A DNA stretch of 43,977 nt from Hominifimenecus microfluidus. Lineage in GTDB: Bacteria > Bacillota > Clostridia > Lachnospirales > Lachnospiraceae. Of this stretch, positions 1 to 8,191 are shown in pieces. Numbering within the stretch: position 1 is the stretch's first letter; each line of letters opens with the position of its first letter. A program made the position numbers and the translations under genes. The notes below the pieces were generated by a model, which saw nothing but the letters and a program-made list of their open reading frames with translations, did no database searches and was not told the origin of the DNA. Where the stretch lies: NCBI GenBank assembly GCA_020687485.1, contig JAJEQR010000031.1:1-43977 (forward strand), written 5' to 3'.

Positions 1-24
1 TTCCGTGCGCAGGGCTGCGCTAGC

Positions 25-82
25 GATCGCCACAAAGCCCCACGTTCAAGCCTCGAAGAGGCGCGTTGGGGCGACTGGCGAT
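25..82. repeat. Imperfect inverted repeat (long hairpin)
   Basis: The arms pair as ATCGCCA (26-32) with TGGCGAT (76-82), GCCCCA (37-42) with TGGGGC (67-72), and a perfect core GCCTC-GAA-GAGGC (50-62). No open frame with a ribosome site was found across it. It could be a terminator-like or structured RNA from a gene left of the window, or an intergenic repeat element. There is no T-run after it, so a simple rho-independent terminator is not supported. Confidence 0.5.
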
Positions 83-160
83 TAATAGGCGCGCAGGCCC
101 GGAGCCGGAAACGCAGCACCAGTGGCCGTGTGAAGACGGGTTCGGCTTGTCCCGGAGTTT

Positions 161-380
161 GCGCGGAGCTTTCTTGGTAAAGCTTGAGGTAAAATTTCCC
201 GGAAGTTAGTTACCTTGGCTTGCGCGGAGCCTCCCCAAGTAAAGCTTGAGGTAAACTTCCCTAGAAGCTAGTTACTTTGGCTTGCGCGGAGCCTCCCCAA
301 GTAGAGCTTGAGGTAAACTTCCCTAGAAGCTAGTTACTTTGGCTTGCGCGGAGCTCCACGTAAAGTTTGAGGAAAGTTGA
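161..380. repeat. Tandem repeat, three 61-62 bp units plus a partial fourth
   Basis: The word GCGCGGAGC recurs at 161, 222, 284 and 346, so units are 61, 62 and 62 bp. Units 2 and 3 are almost identical; unit 1 has drifted; the fourth breaks off at about 375-380. Each unit holds an imperfect inverted repeat in which CCAAGTAAAGCTT pairs with AAGCTAGTTACTTTGG, so each copy can fold into a hairpin. No gene is supported in this stretch. Confidence 0.8.
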
Positions 381-445
381 GCACTCCACTCGCAGTGCCC
401 CATTCGCTCCGGCTTTGCCTTCGCTCATGCGTGCTGTCGCACTAT

Positions 446-509
446 GAAAAGTCAAGTCAATTCGTCTATTGGTGAGCAAGCTCCCCATAGTCGATTGCCT
501 TGACTTTTC
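446..509. repeat. 64-bp near-perfect palindrome upstream of fab operon
   Basis: The left arm (446-477) begins GAAAAGTCAAG and ends GAGC. The right arm (480-509) begins GCTC and ends CTTGACTTTTC. The arms are separated by only AA and differ by a few mismatches and a short bulge. As RNA this is a stem of about 30 bp. It lies just before the fab promoter (545). The rest of 1-544 shows no credible coding region; the short minus-strand frame across here has no ribosome site and is mostly repeat. Confidence 0.75.
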
Positions 510-544
510 GCACTGCTCGTTACCTCGACAAAAACAGAAAACGC

Positions 545-572
545 TTGACATTTTCGAAACCCGTGCTATAAT
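545..572 (+). promoter_or_regulatory. Sigma-A type promoter of the fab operon
   Basis: TTGACA at 545-550 and TATAAT at 567-572 with a 16-bp spacer, both perfect consensus hexamers. Transcription should begin near 579-582, leaving a leader of about 60 nt before fabH. No other comparably good promoter was noticed before the repressor gene at 11210, so the whole fab cluster may be driven from here. Confidence 0.85.
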
Positions 573-584
573 ACCTTCATGCTC

Positions 585-609
585 AAATATTTTGATAACA
601 AAAATATTT
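585..609. promoter_or_regulatory. FabT-like operator palindrome
   Basis: A 25-bp palindrome centred on 597, with 10 of 12 base pairs symmetric and the core TTTGATAACAAAA. It resembles the TTTGA-N-TCAAA type boxes bound by FabT, the MarR repressor of fatty-acid synthesis in streptococci and relatives. It sits just downstream of the -10 box, where a bound protein would block initiation. The MarR gene at 11210 is the obvious candidate ligand. The palindrome is seen; the binding protein is inferred. Confidence 0.65.
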
Positions 610-639
610 TAAGACAAAACAATAAGGAAGGCAAAGCAA

Positions 640-1587
640 ATGACGAAAACCTATGCCCGCATTCTTGGGACAGGAAGTTTCCTTCCGGAGAGACATCTGA
701 CGAATGCAGATCTTGCGAAGCGGGTAAATACGAACAATGAATGGATCGTGGAGCGAACCGGAATCCGGGAGCGGAGGCTCTCTGAAAACGGAACAGCGGC
801 TATGGCGGCGGAAGCCGCGCAGCAGGCGCTGGCAGACGCAGAGATCTCAGCAGAAGAGCTGGATCTTGTGATTGCGGCGACTTCCACGCCGGATTACGCC
901 TTTCCGGGCGTTGCTTGTCAGGTGCAGGCAGCAATTGGAGCCAATCGGGCGTTCTGCTTCGATCTCGCGGCAGCCTGCAGCGGATTCCTTTATGCGCTGA
1001 GTACTGCAGCTGCCTATATTGAATCCGGAATGGCACGAAAGATTCTTGTCATCGGGGCAGACGCTATGTCGAAGATTACGAACTGGGAGGATCGGGGAAC
1101 CTGCATCCTTTTCGGGGACGGAGCCGGAGCAGCTGTGCTTACAGCCGCATCAACCGGGCTTATGGCCTTTGATCTTGGAACAAGCGGTCGGGACGGCGGC
1201 AGCCTGACCTGCCCCTTCGGAACCGAGCCGGAAGAGTTGCCGTACATTCACATGGATGGTCGGCGCGTGTTTCAATTCGCAGTTCGCACCGTACCGGAGA
1301 CAATCCGGCGAGTGCTTGCGGAAGCCAGCTGGGAGAAGGATGAGGTAAGATATTATTTCCTTCATCAGGCAAATGCACGCATCCTTGCTTCCGTGGCCCG
1401 TACGCTGCAGATCCCGGAGAAGAAAATGCCGATGAACATCGCATATTGCGGAAACACTTCGGCAGCAAGCATCCCGATTCTGCTGGACGAATGGAACCGC
1501 GCCGAACGTATCTCGCCGGGCGATAAACTAGTGCTGGCAGGCTTCGGAGCCGGTCTTACCTGGGGCGCGGCAGCACTGGAGTGGTAA
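640..1587 (+). CDS. fabH: 3-oxoacyl-ACP synthase III (KAS III)
   Basis: FabH starts fatty-acid synthesis by condensing an acyl-CoA primer (acetyl- or branched-chain) with malonyl-ACP in the cytosol. The 315-aa length is normal for the family. The catalytic triad is visible: Cys113 in AAACSGF, His242 in HQANARI and Asn272 in GNTSAAS. The start follows AAGGAAG at 624-630. It is the first gene of the operon, directly behind the consensus promoter and the FabT-like palindrome, so it should be the most tightly controlled. acpP follows after a 94-nt gap with no clear terminator. Primer preference (straight or branched) cannot be told from the sequence alone. Confidence 0.96.
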   Translation: MTKTYARILGTGSFLPERHLTNADLAKRVNTNNEWIVERTGIRERRLSENGTAAMAAEAAQQALADAEISAEELDLVIAATSTPDYAFPGVACQVQAAIGANRAFCFDLAAACSGFLYALSTAAAYIESGMARKILVIGADAMSKITNWEDRGTCILFGDGAGAAVLTAASTGLMAFDLGTSGRDGGSLTCPFGTEPEELPYIHMDGRRVFQFAVRTVPETIRRVLAEASWEKDEVRYYFLHQANARILASVARTLQIPEKKMPMNIAYCGNTSAASIPILLDEWNRAERISPGDKLVLAGFGAGLTWGAAALEW

Positions 1588-1681
1588 AGGAAAAAAACCG
1601 CAGGAAAAGGCATTGTAAGAGGGATTGAGCCAGAGAAGCAAAATCGTTAGCAAGAATTAAATTAAGAAAAGGAGACAGAGT

Positions 1682-1903
1682 ATGTTAAACGAATTACAGG
1701 AGATTATTGCAGAGAAGTTAGGACTGAGCGCAGAAGAGGTACAGCCGGAGAAGAGTCTGAAGGATGATCTGAAGGCTGATTCCCTGGATCTGTTCGATCT
1801 GGTGACAGAGCTGGAAGAGAAGTACGAGATCGAGATTCCGACAGAGGATCTCGATACGCTGGTTACGGTGCAGGATGTCATTGATTATATTGAAAAGAGA
1901 TAA
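1682..1903 (+). CDS. acpP: Acyl carrier protein
   Basis: A small acidic 73-aa protein that carries growing acyl chains on a 4'-phosphopantetheine arm. The attachment serine is Ser34 in the motif KADSLDLFDLV; the family usually has GADSLD followed by VEL, so FDL is a mild variation. Four-helix ACP pattern, with helix 2 starting at the DSL motif. Preceded by AAGGAGA at a good distance. Located between fabH and fabK, as in other clostridial fab operons, which supports a role in fatty-acid synthesis rather than polyketide or teichoic-acid metabolism. Confidence 0.95.
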   Translation: MLNELQEIIAEKLGLSAEEVQPEKSLKDDLKADSLDLFDLVTELEEKYEIEIPTEDLDTLVTVQDVIDYIEKR

Positions 1904-1934
1904 TATTTGACGAACAATGACGGAAAGTAAGATC

Positions 1935-2876
1935 ATGAAGACAAGAGTAACAGAACTGCTGGGGATCTCTTACCCTGTGATTCAGGGAGGAATGGCTCAT
2001 ATTGCGGAGTATCACCTGGCATCAGCAGTCAGCGAAGCAGGCGGCCTGGGCGTGATTGCGTCAGCAAATGGAAGCGCAGAGCGTGTAAAGAAAGAAATTG
2101 AAGCGCTGAGAGAACGGACGGATCAGCCCTTCGGCGTAAATATTATGCTGTTAAGCCCCCATGCGGCGGAAGTTGCGCAGATGGCGGCAGAGGAGAAGGT
2201 GCCGGTGATAACGACCGGTGCCGGAAACCCGGAGAAATATATGTCTTTATGGAAGTCGGCCGGGATCAAAGTGATCCCGGTTGTTGCTTCCGTAGCACTG
2301 GCAAAGCGGATGGAACGATGCGGCGCGGATGCTGTGATTGCCGAGGGCTGTGAAGCCGGCGGTCATATCGGAGAGCTTACCAGTATGACGTTAATTCCGC
2401 AGATTGCGGACGAGGTAGAGATTCCGGTCATCGGCGCCGGAGGCGTCGGAGATGGCAGAGGACTGGCAGCGATGCTGATTCTGGGCGCGGAAGGCGTTCA
2501 GGTCGGGACCCGCTTTGTAGTGGCGGAAGAATCCATCGCCCATGAAAACTATAAGCAGAAAATTCTGAAAGCACGCGATATCGACAGCGTAGTGACGGGA
2601 AGAAGCTGCGGGCATCCCATCCGCTCCGTTCGGAATCCGCATACCAGAAAGTATATCGAGATGGAGAAAAGTGGAGCCTCCTTCGAAGAGCTGGAATATC
2701 TGGCACTCGGCTCCCTGCGGCGCGCAGTGGAGGAAGGCGATCTGGAGAACGGCAATTTTATGGCCGGCCAGATTGCAGGACTTATCCATAAGGAGCAGCC
2801 GTGCCGGGAAATCCTGGAGGAGCTGGTCACGGAGGCTGAAGCATTGCTGGGAGGAAGCAAACCATGGGAGAGATAA
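1935..2876 (+). CDS. fabK: Enoyl-ACP reductase II, FMN-dependent
   Basis: FabK performs the last reduction of each elongation cycle with NAD(P)H and FMN, replacing FabI. The TIM-barrel begins with YPVIQGGMA, has the phosphate-binding IGAGGVGDG segment, and the catalytic His144 in EAGGHIG, the same number as in pneumococcal FabK. I place the start at 1935 (MKTRVTELLG) because GGAAAG at 1922-1927 is correctly spaced; an in-frame ATG at 1917 would add six residues but lacks a ribosome site. The 3' end overlaps fabD by 13 nt, implying translational coupling. No fabI-like gene is seen in the window, so this is probably the main enoyl reductase. Confidence 0.93.
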   Translation: MKTRVTELLGISYPVIQGGMAHIAEYHLASAVSEAGGLGVIASANGSAERVKKEIEALRERTDQPFGVNIMLLSPHAAEVAQMAAEEKVPVITTGAGNPEKYMSLWKSAGIKVIPVVASVALAKRMERCGADAVIAEGCEAGGHIGELTSMTLIPQIADEVEIPVIGAGGVGDGRGLAAMLILGAEGVQVGTRFVVAEESIAHENYKQKILKARDIDSVVTGRSCGHPIRSVRNPHTRKYIEMEKSGASFEELEYLALGSLRRAVEEGDLENGNFMAGQIAGLIHKEQPCREILEELVTEAEALLGGSKPWER

Positions 2877-3790
2877 GAAGAATTGCATTTCTCTATCCCG
2901 GACAGGGAGCGCAGAAAACAGGAATGGCGCAGGATTTCTATGAGAAATCGGAGGCTGCGCGAAGCATATTTGAACGTGCCGATCAGGTTCTGGATTTCTC
3001 TGTCTGTGACATGATCTTTCATGGCGATGATCGTCTGGATCAGACAGAATATACACAGGCGGCGCTTCTGACTGCCTGTATGGCGATAACGGCGGAACTT
3101 ACTGCCAGAGGCATTCGTCCTGATTTTGCGGCAGGATTAAGCCTGGGAGAATACGGAGCGCTGACGGCAGCCGGAGTTCTTTCCTTTGAAGAGGCTGTGC
3201 GCCTTGTAAGAAAGCGCGGAATCTATATGGAGCAGGCAGTGCCTGCCGGAGAAGGGGCTATGAGCGCAGTGCTTGGACTGGATGCCGGGAGCGTGGAACG
3301 TGTGCTTGCGGAGCTTCCGGGAGTTGAGATTGCGAATGATAACTGTCCGGGACAGCTGGTAATCGCAGGCGAAGCGGCGCGCGTGGCCGAAGCAGGTGAA
3401 CGCCTGAAGGAAGCCGGTGCAAAAAGAGTAGTCTCGCTGAATGTGAGCGGCCCGTTTCATTCGGCGATGCTGGCGCCTGCAGGCGTTCGCCTGGCGGAGG
3501 AGCTTGCGAATACAGAGATCCGGAAGCCCCGGATCCCATATGCTTCCAATGTGACCGGCAGTCTGGTTACGGAAGCAGAGCCGATCCGCCGGCTGTTGGC
3601 GGATCAGGTCAGCAGCCGGGTCCGCTGGCAGGATAATGTGAAGGCTCTGCGGGAAGCAGGCGCAACGCATTTCATCGAGATCGGTCCGGGAAGAACGCTG
3701 GCCGGATTCCTGCGGAAGATCGACCGAAGCTTACATTGCTGTAATATTGAGAAGTGGGAAGATCTGGAGCAGTTGGAGTCTTTTCTATAG
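2864..3790 (+). CDS. fabD: Malonyl-CoA:ACP transacylase
   Basis: FabD moves malonyl from CoA to ACP. The 308-aa protein shows the glutamine motif YPGQGAQ near the N-terminus, the nucleophile Ser93 in GLSLGEY and the catalytic His199 in GPFHSAM. In most FabDs the nucleophile motif is GHSLGE; here the His before the Ser is Leu, a substitution outside the Ser/His pair. The start ATG follows GGGAGGAAG and overlaps the fabK 3' end. Next in the operon is fabG, whose start lies 20 nt past the stop. Confidence 0.95.
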   Translation: MGEIRRIAFLYPGQGAQKTGMAQDFYEKSEAARSIFERADQVLDFSVCDMIFHGDDRLDQTEYTQAALLTACMAITAELTARGIRPDFAAGLSLGEYGALTAAGVLSFEEAVRLVRKRGIYMEQAVPAGEGAMSAVLGLDAGSVERVLAELPGVEIANDNCPGQLVIAGEAARVAEAGERLKEAGAKRVVSLNVSGPFHSAMLAPAGVRLAEELANTEIRKPRIPYASNVTGSLVTEAEPIRRLLADQVSSRVRWQDNVKALREAGATHFIEIGPGRTLAGFLRKIDRSLHCCNIEKWEDLEQLESFL

Positions 3791-3809
3791 AAAACAGAAG
3801 GAACGGAAG

Positions 3810-4565
3810 ATGGAAAAAGAAACAGAAAATGATAAGAAAATCGCGCTCGTAACCGGAGGTTCCCGCGGCATCGGCGCGGCGATTGCCCGGCGTCTGGCTG
3901 CGGATGGATTTCATGTAATTGTAAATTATAACGGATCGGCCGGGAAAGCGGAGGCTCTTTGCGAAGAAATCCACAGCAAAGGAGGCTCTGCGGAAAGTCT
4001 TCAGGCGGATGTATCGAAGAAAGAAGAGGTGGAGGCAATGTTCTCCTCGATTCTGCAGGCGCATAGCCATCTGGATGTTCTGGTTAATAATGCGGGCATC
4101 ACCCGTGACGGCCTGTTGCTGCGCATGAGCGAAGCTGATTTTGAGCAGGTCCTGAATACAAATCTGAAGGGCGCATTCCTGTGCCTGCAGGCGGCAGTTC
4201 GTCCCATGATGAAGCAGAGAAGCGGCCGCATCATCAACATTTCTTCTGTCTCCGGTGTGGCAGGAAATGCCGGTCAGGCGAATTACAGCGCGGCAAAAGC
4301 CGGAATCCTGGGGCTGACGAAGTCGGCGGCGAAGGAGCTGGCGTCGAGAAATATTACGGTAAACGCGATTGCACCCGGATTTATCGAGACGGATATGACG
4401 GCTGCGCTTTCGGAACGGGTACGAGAAGCGATTCTGGCGCAGATTCCGCTGGCGCGATTTGGTCAGGCGGAGGACGTCGCGGCGGCAGCCGCTTTCCTGG
4501 CGTCAGAGGAGAGCCGGTATATGACGGGACAGACATTGCATGTCGATGGCGGCATGTTCATGTAG
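3810..4565 (+). CDS. fabG: 3-oxoacyl-ACP reductase
   Basis: FabG is the NADPH-dependent short-chain dehydrogenase that reduces 3-ketoacyl-ACP. Visible motifs: nucleotide-binding TGGSRGIG at 15-22, NNAG at 93-96, Asn118, Ser146, Tyr159 and Lys163 (YSAAK). The C-terminus ends in the usual VDGGMFM. I take 3810 as the start ([17 protein letters not shown], 251 aa): it has a purine-rich site just upstream and gives normal family length. A longer frame from 3747 would overlap the end of fabD without homologous sequence. fabF follows after 27 nt. Confidence 0.94.
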   Translation: MEKETENDKKIALVTGGSRGIGAAIARRLAADGFHVIVNYNGSAGKAEALCEEIHSKGGSAESLQADVSKKEEVEAMFSSILQAHSHLDVLVNNAGITRDGLLLRMSEADFEQVLNTNLKGAFLCLQAAVRPMMKQRSGRIINISSVSGVAGNAGQANYSAAKAGILGLTKSAAKELASRNITVNAIAPGFIETDMTAALSERVREAILAQIPLARFGQAEDVAAAAAFLASEESRYMTGQTLHVDGGMFM

Positions 4566-4592
4566 AAAAATATTACTACGGAGGTCAGAAAC

Positions 4593-5831
4593 ATGAGACG
4601 ACGCGTGGTGGTCACAGGTCTTGGAGCGGTAACGCCGATCGGAAATACGGCGGAACAGTTCTGGGAAGCCTGCAAAGAAGGAAAAATCGGGATCGGTCCG
4701 ATTACAAAATTTGATACAGCGGATTATAAGGTAAAGCTGGCGGCAGAAGTAAAGGACTTTGATCCGAAAGAATACATGGATAGCAAGACAGCCCGCCGGA
4801 TGGAGGCATTCTGCCAGTTTGCTGTGGCGGCGGCCCGTCAGGCGCTGGAGGATTCTGGCATTCAGGTGGGGGAGGAAGATCCCTACCGGATCGGAATTAG
4901 TATCGGCTCCGGCATCGGAAGCCTGCAGACAATGGAACGGGAACACTCCCGGCTACTGGCCGGAGGTCCGCGCCGGGTCGGTCCGATGCTGGTTCCACTA
5001 ATGATCAGCAACATGGCAGCTGGTAACACAGCGATTCAGCTAGGCTGCAAAGGCAAGTGTATTAATGTGGTGACAGCCTGCGCGACGGGAACACATTCCA
5101 TCGGGGAGGCGTTCCGCAGTATCCAGTACGGAGAAGCGGATATGATGCTGGCCGGAGGCACGGAAGCATCCATTACTCCGATCGGAGTGGCCGGTTTTTC
5201 CGCGTTGACAGCACTGAGTCCTTCGGAAAATCCGCAGAGAGCGTCGATCCCTTTTGACCGCGAGCGAAACGGATTCGTGATGGGTGAAGGTGCCGGCGTT
5301 GTCATGCTGGAGGAGCTGGAGCACGCGAAGGCGAGAAACGCGCATATCTATGCGGAGCTTGTCGGTTACGGCGCGACATGTGACGCTTATCACATTACGT
5401 CTCCGGCGGAAGACGGAAGCGGCGCGGCCAGAGCCATGACAGAAGCCATGAAAGATGCCGGAGTAACGCCGGAAATGGTTGACTATATCAATGCGCATGG
5501 AACCAGCACGCATCATAACGATCTGTTCGAGACCCGCGCGATTCATCTTGCCATGGGAGACGCAGCGGAGAACGTGAAGATCAGTTCCACAAAATCCATG
5601 GTAGGCCATTTGCTGGGAGCGGCAGGCGGCGTGGAATTTATTGCCTGTGTGAAGTCGATTGAGGATCAGTGCCTGCACGGAACGGCCGGTTATCGGGAAG
5701 CGGATGAAGAGTGTGATCTGAACTATCTGGTAAATGGATGCGAGAAGGCGGAGGTTGACGTTGTTCTGAGCAATTCTCTTGGTTTTGGCGGGCATAATGC
5801 GACGCTCTGTGTCAGAAAATATAAGGAGTAA
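4593..5831 (+). CDS. fabF: 3-oxoacyl-ACP synthase II (KAS II)
   Basis: FabF is the elongating condensing enzyme. The 412-aa length is standard. The Cys-His-His triad is intact: Cys163 in VTACATGTH, His302 in NAHGTSTHHND and His339 in MVGHLLGAAGG. The GFGGHNA motif near the C-terminus is also typical. The start has a strong ACGGAGGTC site. No separate FabB is present in the window, so this enzyme probably serves all elongation steps in the cluster. accB begins only 8 nt after the stop. Confidence 0.96.
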   Translation: MRRRVVVTGLGAVTPIGNTAEQFWEACKEGKIGIGPITKFDTADYKVKLAAEVKDFDPKEYMDSKTARRMEAFCQFAVAAARQALEDSGIQVGEEDPYRIGISIGSGIGSLQTMEREHSRLLAGGPRRVGPMLVPLMISNMAAGNTAIQLGCKGKCINVVTACATGTHSIGEAFRSIQYGEADMMLAGGTEASITPIGVAGFSALTALSPSENPQRASIPFDRERNGFVMGEGAGVVMLEELEHAKARNAHIYAELVGYGATCDAYHITSPAEDGSGAARAMTEAMKDAGVTPEMVDYINAHGTSTHHNDLFETRAIHLAMGDAAENVKISSTKSMVGHLLGAAGGVEFIACVKSIEDQCLHGTAGYREADEECDLNYLVNGCEKAEVDVVLSNSLGFGGHNATLCVRKYKE

Positions 5832-5838
5832 AAAACCG

Positions 5839-6324
5839 ATGGAGATGTCAAAGATTTTACAGTTGATCGACGCAGTCAATGACTCAGAGCTGACAGAGCT
5901 GAGCCTGGAGGAAGGCGGCGAAAAGCTGACACTGAAGCGGGCAGGAGAACCGTTAGGTGAAGTTTCTTATAAAAATACATCAGGTCGGAGGCGCCCGACA
6001 GTTCAACGAGGAGAAGAACACTTCCGGATGGAAGAAGAGAACGAGAAACTTTCCGGAAAGGATATGGATGCGCCGGGAGAAAAAACAGAAGGTGAATGCA
6101 TCACTTCTCCGATGGTGGGAACTTTCTATTCTTCCCCTTCCGAGGAGGATGCCCCTTATGTGAAGGTCGGTGACTGTGTAAAAAAGGGACAGGTTCTCGG
6201 AATTATTGAGACGATGAAACTGATGAATGAGATCACCAGCGATCGGGATGGCGTAATCGCGGAAGTTCTGGTGGAGAATGAGCAGGTTGTAGAGTACGGT
6301 CAGGGATTATTCCGGATTCAGTAG
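5839..6324 (+). CDS. accB: Biotin carboxyl carrier protein of acetyl-CoA carboxylase
   Basis: AccB carries carboxybiotin between AccC and the carboxyltransferase. The 162-aa protein has an N-terminal helical segment ([13 protein letters not shown]), a charged variable linker (about 35-85), and a C-terminal biotinyl domain with Lys127 in ETMKLMNE as the biotinylation site. The N-terminal start at 5839 is chosen because AAGGAG lies in the fabF 3' end at a suitable distance; the longer in-frame start at 5779 lies inside fabF and has no family-like sequence. The thumb-like [19 protein letters not shown] segment is typical of AccB. Confidence 0.94.
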   Translation: MEMSKILQLIDAVNDSELTELSLEEGGEKLTLKRAGEPLGEVSYKNTSGRRRPTVQRGEEHFRMEEENEKLSGKDMDAPGEKTEGECITSPMVGTFYSSPSEEDAPYVKVGDCVKKGQVLGIIETMKLMNEITSDRDGVIAEVLVENEQVVEYGQGLFRIQ

Positions 6325-6358
6325 AGCTGGAAGTCCCTGCAGAAAGCAGGAGACAAAA

Positions 6359-6784
6359 ATGTCATTAGGAATAAAAGAAATTGAAGCGATTCTTCCGCAC
6401 CGGCATCCGTTTCTGCTGATCGACCGGATCGATGAGCTGGAACCCGGTATGCGCGCGGTGGGAGTAAAGGCAGTGACCTTTCACGAAGAGTTTTTTGCCG
6501 GACATTTTCCGGGAGAACCGGTGATGCCTGGCGTTCTGATTCTGGAAGCGCTGGCGCAGGTCGGCGCTGTGGCGATACTGAGTGTGGAGGAAAACAAGGG
6601 GAAGACTGCGTTTTTCGGTGGAGTAGATAATGTTCGTTTCCGCAGAAAAGTGGTTCCCGGAGATGTCTTAACATTAACGTGTGAGATTATTCGTACCAGA
6701 GGAAATGTCGGCGTGGGAACAGCGCTGGCTTCCGTGAACGGAGAACGTGCCGTTACGGCAGAGATGACATTCGTGATATCGTAG
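6359..6784 (+). CDS. fabZ: 3-hydroxyacyl-ACP dehydratase
   Basis: FabZ dehydrates 3-hydroxyacyl-ACP to trans-2-enoyl-ACP, the substrate of FabK. The 141-aa hot-dog fold protein has the opening signature [13 protein letters not shown], catalytic His49 in [13 protein letters not shown] and Glu63 in LEALAQ. The start follows GCAGGAGA. Its position between accB and accC is the usual clostridial and streptococcal order. No FabA or FabM isomerase is seen in the window, so how (or whether) unsaturated fatty acids are made is not answered here. Confidence 0.95.
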   Translation: MSLGIKEIEAILPHRHPFLLIDRIDELEPGMRAVGVKAVTFHEEFFAGHFPGEPVMPGVLILEALAQVGAVAILSVEENKGKTAFFGGVDNVRFRRKVVPGDVLTLTCEIIRTRGNVGVGTALASVNGERAVTAEMTFVIS

Positions 6785-6842
6785 CGGTAAACAACGGAAA
6801 ATCAGAACATGAGAGATTCAGGATATAAGGAGGAGCGGCGTC

Positions 6843-8180
6843 ATGTTTCAAAAAATTCTGATTGCGAACCGGGGCGAGATTGCAGTACGGATCATTCGTG
6901 CCTGCCGGGAGATGGGAATTGCAACCGTTGCGGTATATTCAGAAGCCGATCGGGATGCGCTTCATACGATGCTGGCAGATGAGGCTGTGTGTATCGGACC
7001 GGCGGCGTCGGCTGAAAGCTATCTGGACATGGAGCGGATCGTCAGTGCTGCCGATGTAATGGGAGCGGACGCGATTCATCCCGGTTTCGGTTTTCTCTCG
7101 GAGAACAGCCGCTTTGCGGAAATTTGTGAGAAGTGCGGGATTCGCTTTATCGGACCGGGCAGCCATGTGATCGCGCATATGGGGAATAAGGCGGAAGCCA
7201 GAAAGACCATGATTCAGGCCGGAATTCCGGTCGTTCCCGGAAGCCGGAACGCAATACTTACAGTGGAAGATGGACTTGCCGCTGCAGAAGAAATCGGATA
7301 TCCGGTGATGATTAAGGCAGCGTCGGGCGGCGGAGGCCGCGGGATGCGGATCGCGGAGACGCAAGAAGAGTTCGAAGCGCAGTTCCGAACAGCCCAGCGG
7401 GAGGCGGAAGTTGGGTTTGCCGATCCTTCCATGTATATCGAGCGCTGCGTGAAAAATCCGCGTCATATTGAATTTCAGATTCTGGCGGATTCTTTTGGCC
7501 ATATTGTACATCTGGGGGAGCGTGACTGCTCCGTGCAGCGGAGGCATCAGAAAGTCATTGAAGAATCTCCCAGTCCGGCACTCAGTGAAGAGCTGCGAAG
7601 CCGCATGGGAGCAGCCGCCGTGAAGGCAGCGTCTGCCGCCGGTTATGAGAATGCCGGTACCGTGGAATTTCTTCTGGATTCCAGCGGTGAATTCTATTTT
7701 ATTGAAATGAATACGAGAATCCAGGTGGAGCACGCCGTAACGGAAGCGGTAACCGGCAGAGATCTGATTAAGGAACAGATCCGGATTGCCGCCGGGGAGC
7801 CGCTTTCCTTTACACAAGAAGAAGTACACTTGCAGGGACATGCTGTGGAATGCCGCATCAATGCGGAGAATCCAGAGAAGAACTTTCTTCCGTGTCCGGG
7901 GACGATTGAGGAAGTGCATTTCCCCGGAGGGAATGGCATCCGTGTGGACAGCGCCATTTATGCCGGTTACCGGATTCCGCCGCAGTATGATTCCATGATT
8001 GCGAAGGTGATTGCACATGGAAGCAGCCGGGAGGAAGCTCTGGAGAAACTGGCAGGAGCGCTAGAGGAATTTCAGCTGACCGGTGTGGATACGAACCGGG
8101 AATACCAGCTGCGGCTGCTGCGCCACCCTGTCTTTCGTGCAGGGAAGCAGGATACGTCTTTTATTGAAACATATATGTAA
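6843..8180 (+). CDS. accC: Biotin carboxylase subunit of acetyl-CoA carboxylase
   Basis: AccC uses ATP and bicarbonate to carboxylate the biotin on AccB. The 445-aa protein has the N-terminal ILIANRGEIAVRIIRACRE segment, the glycine-rich ATP-grasp loop KAASGGGGRGMR, and the FIEMNTRIQVEHAVTE signature around the catalytic site. Length matches the family. The start has a strong AAGGAGGAG site. The carboxyltransferase gene follows 11 nt later, so subunits of the enzyme are made from one message in roughly matched amounts. Confidence 0.96.
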   Translation: MFQKILIANRGEIAVRIIRACREMGIATVAVYSEADRDALHTMLADEAVCIGPAASAESYLDMERIVSAADVMGADAIHPGFGFLSENSRFAEICEKCGIRFIGPGSHVIAHMGNKAEARKTMIQAGIPVVPGSRNAILTVEDGLAAAEEIGYPVMIKAASGGGGRGMRIAETQEEFEAQFRTAQREAEVGFADPSMYIERCVKNPRHIEFQILADSFGHIVHLGERDCSVQRRHQKVIEESPSPALSEELRSRMGAAAVKAASAAGYENAGTVEFLLDSSGEFYFIEMNTRIQVEHAVTEAVTGRDLIKEQIRIAAGEPLSFTQEEVHLQGHAVECRINAENPEKNFLPCPGTIEEVHFPGGNGIRVDSAIYAGYRIPPQYDSMIAKVIAHGSSREEALEKLAGALEEFQLTGVDTNREYQLRLLRHPVFRAGKQDTSFIETYM

Positions 8181-8191
8181 GGGGAATGAAA

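Noticed and set aside
1-160. An rRNA or tRNA gene end at the left edge
   Set aside because: No recognisable tRNA arm pattern, CCA end or conserved rRNA word was seen.
161-380. A CRISPR array reading of the 62-bp repeats
   Set aside because: The units abut directly with no unique spacers, and no cas genes are present.
330-551. A 73-codon minus-strand frame upstream of fabH
   Set aside because: It runs across the tandem repeat and the palindrome and has no ribosome site.
2864-2876. Overlap of fabK and fabD as a possible frameshift
   Set aside because: Both proteins have full family length and intact ends; the overlap is ordinary translational coupling.
6939-8018. A 359-codon frame antisense to accC
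   Set aside because: It shadows the biotin carboxylase coding bias; no ribosome site or motif supports it.
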